From Paragorgia papillata (Eukaryota > Cnidaria > Anthozoa > Scleralcyonacea > Coralliidae): DNA of 64,000 nucleotides. Shown here in pieces: positions 57,251 through 64,000 of the stretch. Positions within the stretch are counted from its first letter, which is position 1; each line of letters starts with the position of its first letter. Where the stretch lies: NCBI GenBank assembly GCA_035771165.1, contig JAWNZC010000285.1:1279501-1343500 (forward strand). The letters are read 5' to 3'. The notes under the pieces are model-generated. The model was not told the DNA's origin and did no database searches. It saw only the letters and a list, made by a program, of their open reading frames with translations. The position numbers and the translations under genes were made by a program.

Positions 57251-57458
57251 CATGGCACGATCTATCGAAGGAAAACATTTGATGCGAAACTTGAGAAAGA
57301 AAAAGCAGAGGGGCAAAAGACGCGAGGATCAAAGAACGAACCGAACGTTGAAATATAACCCAGAGTTAGAAAATGCTTTGCACGCAGAACGAAATGCCAC
57401 GGAAAATCATAAGAAGGCCAAGCAGCTTGCTTCAAAATATTACACGTTGTGGAAGAAG
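57251..57458 (+). CDS. Basic N-terminal fragment of an unknown gene
   Basis: The frame, with ATGs at 57240 and 57255, reads MARSIEGKHLMRNLRKKKQR, then TLKYNPELENALHAERNATE and QLASKYYTLWKKG. It is Lys/Arg-rich and looks like a coiled coil. The reading frame then runs into a tRNA-like SINE, so the gene is truncated or an intron starts there. Preceding sequence (57010-57239) is GC-richer and promoter-like, but no specific element can be named. Confidence 0.4.
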
Positions 57459-57524
57459 GGCGCTCAACGGCCTTCGCGGCCCAGTCGGTTAGGGCGCTGG
57501 ACTAGTTTCCCAGGGTCATGGGTC
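57459..57524 (+). repeat. tRNA-like SINE, left part
   Basis: GGCCCAGTCGGTTAGGGCGC followed by TGGACTAG resembles a tRNA A-box region, and CATGGGT is the start of a T-arm. The other half (GGGTTCGATTGCCGG, a good B box) is at 61700 on the far side of the hAT insertion. Confidence 0.65.
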
Positions 57525-57909
57525 CAGGGCCGGATTAAGCTTGCGCGGGGCCCCTTGCCCTGCTGGAAGGGGTGTGTGTGTGTGGGGGGGGGGGGAGGGG
57601 TCGAGGTGGCACGCGTGGAAGGGTAAAATCGGCAGTTTCACTGGGCCAAACTTAGAGTCTCAGAGAGAATATATGAAGGTTAAATTTTGTTTGTTTTGTT
57701 CCTCGCGCCTTTTAAAGTCCCATGTGTGTGTGTTCATAAAAAATGAAAATACTCGTCAATACTCTTGTGTAAAACAAACAACTGCTAATTACTAATCTAT
57801 ACAATCCTACATAACGATAACAATAACAATATATACATACAGATTATATAAGGAAGAAACTACAGAATTAGCTAACATTTGTACTGAGTCAGTACCATAC
57901 TAATGCGTC

Positions 57910-60506
57910 TCAGTTTGTAGAGCCAGTAGAGGCCTTATAAGGATTATGCCTATGGGACTTCAGAAGTGCAAAATCATTAATTAATGATGAAACATCAATG
58001 TTGGGAAGAATCTCGCTTTCCACACTAAGCAGTGTAAGGCTGTTCAGCTGCGTCTGCGTCATACACAATCTAAGCTCGTCGTTTTATACGACGAAGTTTG
58101 GAAAACGATCGCTCACCGGAGCAGTTCGATATCATGAGGGACAGGTAAATGCGTAAGGCTATTCAAGTGTTCGGAAATACAATTTCCATATTGTTAGCCA
58201 CAATTAGCCTGAACATACGCAATTCCAGCGACTCCACATTCAATATGACGTCGTCGTCATCTTTAGTGACCACAGCCACAGGCTCATCGTCATCAAGGCT
58301 TGTCTCGGCCACACTTGGGACTGGGGAAGCAGCAGGCGCAACAGGAGAGGTGGCCGCATCCAACGATCTCTTAGCAATGTCCGTCTTCAGAAAAGCAGAA
58401 AACTGCAACAGCTCATCGGACAGACTGGCTTCAAGATCTGTAGGATATGCTTCGCGAAGCCGCTCTGCGTTTGAGACCACTTCATCATCTGGTGGTAGGT
58501 TCTTGAGCTTCCGCAGAAAACCAAATCGCGCAGCAATACCTGGGTATGCCCCTAGTCGCTTTTTTAGTTGTCAATGATCACCAGGAACGTGCCAGTATGG
58601 AACTTGTCGACTGGAGTCTGTGTTAATTCAGGAGCTGACCCTGGCTCATCGTAACGGTGATTTCGCTTGCGCACGCGTCTAACGTCTTGGTGTAATGGTC
58701 GCATTCACTGAGTTTCTTGCCTTTTGCTTCAACCTCTTCAAATCTTGTCCGCAGCTTACCAATAAATTCGATCAGGGACTCGTAGATTGCAACGGCAGTG
58801 TTCAGATACTGGTCGGCCGACTGCAGCACCTGACTGGTGCCGTGAAAACGATGCAAAATATGATGCCACACAGCTGCAAGTATGCCAGCCTTGAGGCGAT
58901 TCATATAGGAGGCTAGTCCACGAGATTCTTGTTGTGTCTGCTTTCTGCTCGATGTCAGCAGCGATTCCTTCCAATGCAGCATTGATTTCATCATAACCCT
59001 TCACTAAAGCTTTCGTAGCATCTGCGCACGCCCACCAACGAGTGTCAGACATGCGTTTGACTGTTGGCAGGCCTTTTATCACAAGTTTATCATGTAAAAG
59101 TTTCCAACGATACGTTGAAGCAACGGAAAATGAGTATAACCGTTGAATTAAATCGAAGAATCCAACGGCAAGCTGGCAACAGCCAGCTGCAGACTGACCC
59201 ACCAGGTTGAGGGAATGTGCAGCGCAAGGCACGTAATCAGCCATCTTACTTTGTTGCCGAATAATGGCCTGCACGCCATTATATTTCCCACTCATATTGC
59301 TCGCGTTGTCGTAAGACTGGCCTCGGCAGTCAGCAACATCAATGGCATTCGTTGCCCAAAAAACTGAGCAAGGTTTCCGCTGGCTCCTGTCCACTGTGAC
59401 CATGCATATGCAGGAAGGTTATAAATCTTTCGGCAGGACCTGATGGAAGAACATAGCGAAGAATGCAGGTGAGTTGATCAACGTGGGAAACATCGGGGGT
59501 TGAGTCTACAGAAACTGAGAAATACTTGGCCGACTTCAGTTCCGTAAAAATATGATCAAGCACGAGTTTCCCCATCAAATGGATGAATTCGTTGCATACT
59601 GTCTTAGACAGATAGGAAGTGTGACCCCGTCCTTTGTTTGCGTTCTGATTGATGTGCTGCGCTAGAAATGGGTCGAACTTGGCCAATAGCTCCAAAATAC
59701 CTAAGTAGTTACCGCTTGTGACTGAACAGATAACCTCGTCTGAGCCACGAAATGCTAAACCGCGCTCAGATAGGAAACAAATGGTTTCAGCCACCCGCTC
59801 TAGCACAGCATGCCAATAATCGCGCGTGTTGGCCTGTCTAACCAGCTCTGCATCAACACTTCAGTCCGCGTCGCTGCGCTCTAGCAGCTGAACCATGGCC
59901 TCCCGGTGCATTGAACTTCTCTCGTGCTGTGGAACCAATTGAGATGCGCGTTTCCAGTCTTTATATCCCCGCTTCCCAAACACTGATAAATCTGTCATCA
60001 GTTTACAGGAAAAACAGTAGTGCTTTCTCAGATGGCGAGTAACAGAGCCAGGTGCGAGGATGTTGCTGTTTTGTGAGCTGGTGCGTGTATGTGAACAAGC
60101 TTTCCTGGCACTGTCGATTGTATTTCTCTCCCTCAAATCTAGTACAAGATGCGCTGAAATCTGCATCCAGATTTTGGCACAGCCCACTCCCTTTCGCTGT
60201 CCAGTATTCTCTCATACACAACCCCAAATCATAAGAAAATGTATTTGAAAGATCAGGAACGGCAGGCATGTCAGGTGCCTCAGCCTCAGGATCATGCTCT
60301 TCAGCTTCTGACGTACCTGTTGCCGCACTCGGCGTGCTCGACAGTATCGACTCATCAGAAGCACCTTCCTGATGTTGCTGAGGTTGTACATCCGCAAGGG
60401 GTTGAAAGGGATCTGCATCCACTCTGGAGCCAGTACCGGTTTCACTATCAGCGCTGCTCTTAGGTTTGGAAAAAAACAGTTCAGAAATTTTTGGTGTTTT
60501 ACTCAA
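57910..60506 (-). pseudogene. hAT transposase (ZMYM1-like), frameshifted
   Basis: N-terminus 60506-60003: MSKTPKISELFFSKPKSSAD, then acidic and LCMREYWTAKG. A zinc-finger-like block at 60187-59861 has KHYCFSCKLMTDLSVFGKRG and SSMHREAM (Cys-Cys, His). The core 59806-59339 has ICFLSERGLAFRGSDEVICS, NANKGRGHTSYLSKTVCNEF and YFSVSVDSTPDVSHVDQLTC. Then 59403-58756 has CRGQSYDNASNMSGKYNGVQ, DYVPCAAHSLNLVGQSA and MSDTRWWACADA. The C-terminal dimerisation motif NCSGERSFSKLRRIK lies near 58110-58070, and a neighbouring frame ends at 57910. Order matches the first hAT. About five frameshifts. Confidence 0.88.
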
Positions 60507-60684
60507 ACTTTCAGTTTCCCGTGCGACTCGATCTTCCCTTGCCTTGCGTTAGCGGCCACCGCCACCTGTAGAGCTTATAGCTCTACTCTGGAAAGTCTGA
60601 TAAAAAAAATACAATAAATTAATCCCCTCGGGTCAGATACGGAAAATTATGTAACTGTATTACTGTAATTACGGTGTCATGGTG

Positions 60685-60711
60685 AATATATATATATATA
60701 TATATATATAT
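60685..60711. repeat. (AT)n microsatellite
   Basis: About 13 TA units, in the 5' non-coding part of the hAT. Confidence 0.9.
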
Positions 60712-60719
60712 TCCCGGCA

Positions 60720-61440
60720 ATGCCGGCATACGTCAAGTCGTCAACTGCTTAGTGCTCACCCAGCCTGAAAGCCTCACCATATGTTGCCCACTTGGCCATT
60801 TGTTCTTTTACCACCGCGAGGTAAATAATATAATTTATCCACATGTTTCATGTATAATAAAGCGCTTTATCATTATTTTTTACGTTCGGAAATCTATCAG
60901 TAGTCAGTAAACAGAATTATAGAATTGCCCGAAATATGGAACGTTACAAAGGTCACACAAGTTCTAAGGCTAACGGCTAAATGCTAATCGCCGTATTAAC
61001 GTATTTTGTATCTATTTAAAAATATTTCGTGTTTTAAATCCCGACGAGACGGCTTAATACAACCGGAAACCAAAAACTAACCCCAAAATAACGCATTTAA
61101 AAACTTACCTAGCTTTAGTAGTTTAGTCTGTCAGTTCAGTGGCTTGCTTTCTTGAAGTTTCCTTCGGATATGAATTCTGAATTGATTGCGATAAGGGTTG
61201 AATTCAAAGCGCACGATATTGTCGATTGTCGATATTGCTTGGTCACGTCTGAAACAGCGCGTTCTATGACTTGTTATCATAGTGAGCTGTCAGCATTAAC
61301 AATAATATCATGTAACAAGTTAAATATTATAATAATTAAAATTGTATTAGATTATAAAGCAAATAACGTGAGATAAACGTAACAATATTTACCTGTTGTG
61401 AACGCAATAAAGTGCCTTGTCGTTCTCCAGGAATTATAAC
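60720..61440. other. Non-coding 5' part of the second hAT
   Basis: AT-rich; short frames only. Nothing recognised. Confidence 0.4.
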
Positions 61441-61696
61441 CATTTTACAAACCGAAAATTTTATAGTGTAATTGCGAGCAGTGCGCGTCTGGCTTTCGTA
61501 ATTCCATTTTCGTTATAAAACCGCTTTGTGGGGCCCCGCGTTTTCTGGAGCCCCGCGCTTTCTGGCTCCGCGTTTTCTGGGGCCCCGCGTTTTCTGGCTC
61601 CGTGTTTTCTGGCCCCGCGTTTTCATTTTTTTTAGAAAGAGAGCGCGGGGCCCCCAGAAAGCGCGGGGCCCCTGCCATAGGGTTAATCCGGCACTG

Positions 61697-61745
61697 CGTG
61701 GGTTCGATTGCCGGTAGCTGCATTTTTCGCAACAGGTCTCGGTTA
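61697..61745 (+). repeat. tRNA-like SINE, right part
   Basis: GGGTTCGATTGCCGGTAGC contains a B-box-like GGTTCGATTGCC. With the left part it makes a tRNA-shaped head of about 80 bases, allowing for a long variable arm. Confidence 0.6.
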
Positions 61746-62361
61746 GGTCTTGGAAATAACCGACACTCGTAATATCACCCTCGTAATTTTTCTCTACATT
61801 TCATCGAGTGTAAATGCCAATATTAATCTTTAAAGAAATGAAAAGTCATTTGCTAGTAGGAAGAAAGAAACGGTAAGGGGATACACAGGCTACACTGTAT
61901 TGTTGTTTTTTAAACTTTGATTTTAGCAGTCAATTTAAAATGTCATATACCATATTTAGAGCATCACTGCCATCAGTAAATAATTTAGTACAAATATAAA
62001 AATTTTATTGTTCAGGTGGTGGGGGACTAACTGGAGTAATTTGATTGATCTCAATATACCTAATTGTTCACGTTTACCAACCAACTTAAAGGTATATATG
62101 TAGTTTTAAGTGAAATTCATTGGAAGACCACACTCCCACAATATATACACAATAGGAAATTATTACTGGCATTTTATACAAAATGGATGGGTATCCAGAG
62201 GTGTAGAGGGCCCTTGCTTTTCCGCTAATGCATTGTTTTTTCAGAATTGTATCTGAGATATATGTGGGGATTCCCCAGATAGCCAGATCCTATTGTGGTA
62301 AGAAATTAAGAATCAATACATACATGAGCTATAATGTAGATAGCTGCCCTGCTGGTAAAAA

Positions 62362-62690
62362 TCTGACAATATTTTGAGTAAAAATAAAACCATAAATGTA
62401 TACTGTATACAGCAATAGCGAAAACTTCAAAATTGTCAAGATGTCCATGTCTTTGGGCAGTGGGCTGTCAAGGTTTCATGTCTTTCGGCAGCTACTTTAA
62501 GCTTATACTGTGTAATTAATACAGTGCAGTGGTACATGACAATATTTTGAGTAAAAATAAAACCATAAATGTATATACAGCAATAGCGAGAACTTCAAAA
62601 TTGTCAAGATGTTCACGTCTTTGGGCAGTGGGCTGTCACGATTTTCATGTCTTTCGGCAGCTAGTTCAAGCTATGCTGTTAATTAACCCG
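62362..62690. repeat. Two-copy tandem duplication, ~170 bp unit
   Basis: TGACAATATTTTGAGTAAAA starts both units (about 62364 and 62537); both contain AACTTCAAAATTGTCAAGAT and CATGTCTTTCGGCAGCTA. Differences are few: small indels and base changes. Confidence 0.9.
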
Positions 62691-63647
62691 GGAAATAATA
62701 ATATATCATGATACGTCAAGTGAGGAAAAATATAACCATATACACATTTATGCATAGCAGTTAAGCAGTTGGCAGCTACAGTAGATCAAGCTTCACTGTG
62801 AAATAAATTTAAAACTAAAATGGTACATAAGGATGGAACAATAATTCAACTGAAATAAACCATACAATAGTCTACACAAAACCAGTGTATACTGGTATAT
62901 ACTTTAAGTTGTAATCTGTAAATTCTAATAATTCAGTAAATATTTAAATACAGACTACATACAGTACATGTTGTAATAATTACCAGTATATGTAATGACA
63001 AAAAGCACTTACATAAAATCCAAGAATATACAATATTAGCGAGAGGTTCTTTTTTGGATATGGCTTTTAATACTGTCCATCTCAATGTTTGTAAATAAAA
63101 TAGAAAAGGGAAACTGAATAAACATTTCAATCTTCGTGGGGACAGACCGTATAAGCGTTTGTCCTCACTGTTGTGTGTGGTTTTATTGTAGTATTTCCAT
63201 GAAAAAAATACTTCGCAAATGGAAATTTAAAGTATACTATATTACTACAATAATTATTAAAGGCAAATAATCGATATAAAATTATCAGTCGTTGGTTGGA
63301 TTGGAAATAGCACTATGCAATAGACAAATATACCAGAAAGAAGATTGTTTCCAACGGATAAAATATATTGCATACCTTAAAGAGATTTGAAGACTTCCTC
63401 CCAATGATTCGGCGTTTTTCACTCTACTGTATAGACAACAAATGCAACGAAAATACTGCTCGAACCGCTCCGGCACTCCTTTCAAGTATTACAAACTCCA
63501 TCTTGTTTCGGATATTCGCATAAAATGTCCCAAAAGCGACGACAAAAGCGCGTACGGAAACAAGGGAAACCGGGACCTAACTGATGTTGGTTATAAGTTC
63601 ATGTCCTAGATACAGCAATGAGGTGAAATGCACATTTAGTTCTCAAT

Positions 63648-63712
63648 TAGACATTTTATTTTATTTTATTTCATTTTATTTTATTTTATTTTATTTTATT
63701 TTATTTTATTTT
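63648..63712. repeat. (TTTTA)n microsatellite
   Basis: About 13 units of TTTTA/TTATT with one interruption. Confidence 0.95.
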
Positions 63713-63830
63713 ACAAGATTTGCCAGATAATACACACATACAAGCAATCAACAAATATAAAGCAAATAAATAGTGATATAAAGTAAATACAAAGGCAGGG
63801 ACTGACCAGAGAGATAAATCTCCAATAACG

Positions 63831-63965
63831 GGGTCCCAATAAATAAATAAGTAAATAAATAGATAAACAGACAGACAAACAAACAAACAAACAAACAAAC
63901 AAACAAACAAACAAACAAACAATAAATAAATGAATAATTGGATAAATAAATAAATGGATAAATAA
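63831..63965. repeat. (AAAC)n and (AAAT)n microsatellites
   Basis: AAATAAATAAGT, then AGACAGACAAAC and about 11 AAAC units, then AAAT units. The long minus-strand frames here (FVCLFVCLFV) are artefacts of the repeat. Confidence 0.95.
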
Positions 63966-64000
63966 AAGAGTAAATAAATATGTAAATAATAGGTAAAGAA

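Larger units (their letters stand above)
57525..61696 (-). mobile_element. Second ZMYM1-like hAT transposon, 4.17 kb
   Basis: Ends read CAGGGCCGGATTAAGC and, in reverse complement, CAGTGCCGGATTAACC. Flanks CATGGGTC (57517-57524) and CGTGGGTT (61697-61704) match at 6 of 8 positions. It is inserted between the A-box and B-box halves of a tRNA-like SINE. The right end carries a GC-rich GGCCCCGCGTTTTCTGG minisatellite (61530-61670). Its ends resemble those of the 46112-54844 hAT but differ in sequence, so it is a related subfamily. Confidence 0.85.
61746..64000. other. No gene recognised to the end of the window
   Basis: AT-rich sequence with a tandem duplication and simple repeats listed separately. 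ORFs at 63130-62933 and 63485-63285 (minus) have no motif. Confidence 0.4.

Noticed and set aside
61445..61732. ORFs on both strands rich in Gly, Pro and Arg
   Set aside because: They arise from the GC-rich minisatellite at the hAT end; no motif.
63701..63922. ORFs encoding FVCLFVCL repeats
   Set aside because: Pure translation of the (AAAC)n/(AAAT)n microsatellite.

Overview
This is eukaryotic, almost certainly animal, DNA. It is AT-rich, its coding pieces are split by short GT-AG introns, and nearly everything recognisable is transposable-element (TE) sequence. The mix (Kolobok with THAP domains, pogo-type DDE transposons, Crypton tyrosine recombinases, ZMYM1-like hAT, Penelope-like and LINE retroelements, a P2X7-ballast-like gene) points to an invertebrate and most likely a cnidarian. 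That placement rests on family knowledge, not on a host marker gene. No convincing intact host gene, rRNA or CRISPR array is visible.

Layout. 0-4.7 kb: a 2.44 kb pogo-type transposon inserted in a palindromic AT repeat, then a Penelope-like fragment. 5.2-10.4 kb: a 4.7 kb element with TA duplications set in a ~70 bp tandem repeat; it carries a broken pogo-type transposase, a Crypton-type recombinase gene with one intron, and a broken HIRAN-domain gene. 10.4-12.6 kb: three short inverted-repeat elements, one with an 8 bp hAT-style duplication and a cysteine-rich ORF. 12.7-17.9 kb: a decayed minus-strand LINE, a long-terminal-inverted-repeat element and an L1/Tx1-like ORF1 remnant. 17.9-21.7 kb: gene-free sequence, a 22 bp satellite and a Ty3/gypsy gag scrap.

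21.7-34.0 kb is one 5'-truncated LINE opened by insertions: two tandem long non-coding elements (here called E1 and E2) with near-identical ends but unrelated T-poor interiors, and a 4.47 kb Kolobok carrying a THAP transposase plus a convergent P2X7-ballast-like gene. Removing the Kolobok and one TTAA restores the LINE reading frame. 34.0-42.5 kb holds hairpins, a 2 kb long-inverted-repeat element and a 10 bp minisatellite.

42.5-56.0 kb is the most complex part. A multi-exon protein of an uncharacterised family is interrupted by a nest five insertions deep: an outer inverted-repeat element, then a ZMYM1-like hAT, then a tandem Crypton pair, then a TTAA/THAP element, then a small inverted-repeat element. 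Four of the five carry duplications or paired flanks that rejoin the host sequence, twice restoring an open reading frame exactly at the join. 57.5-61.7 kb is a second ZMYM1-like hAT inserted in a tRNA-like SINE. The remainder is simple repeats and unrecognised sequence.

Nothing here reads as a cooperating pathway. The window is a layered record of TE activity. The strongest candidates for something undescribed are the E1/E2 elements, the three-gene TA element, and the 42.5-56.0 kb protein family.
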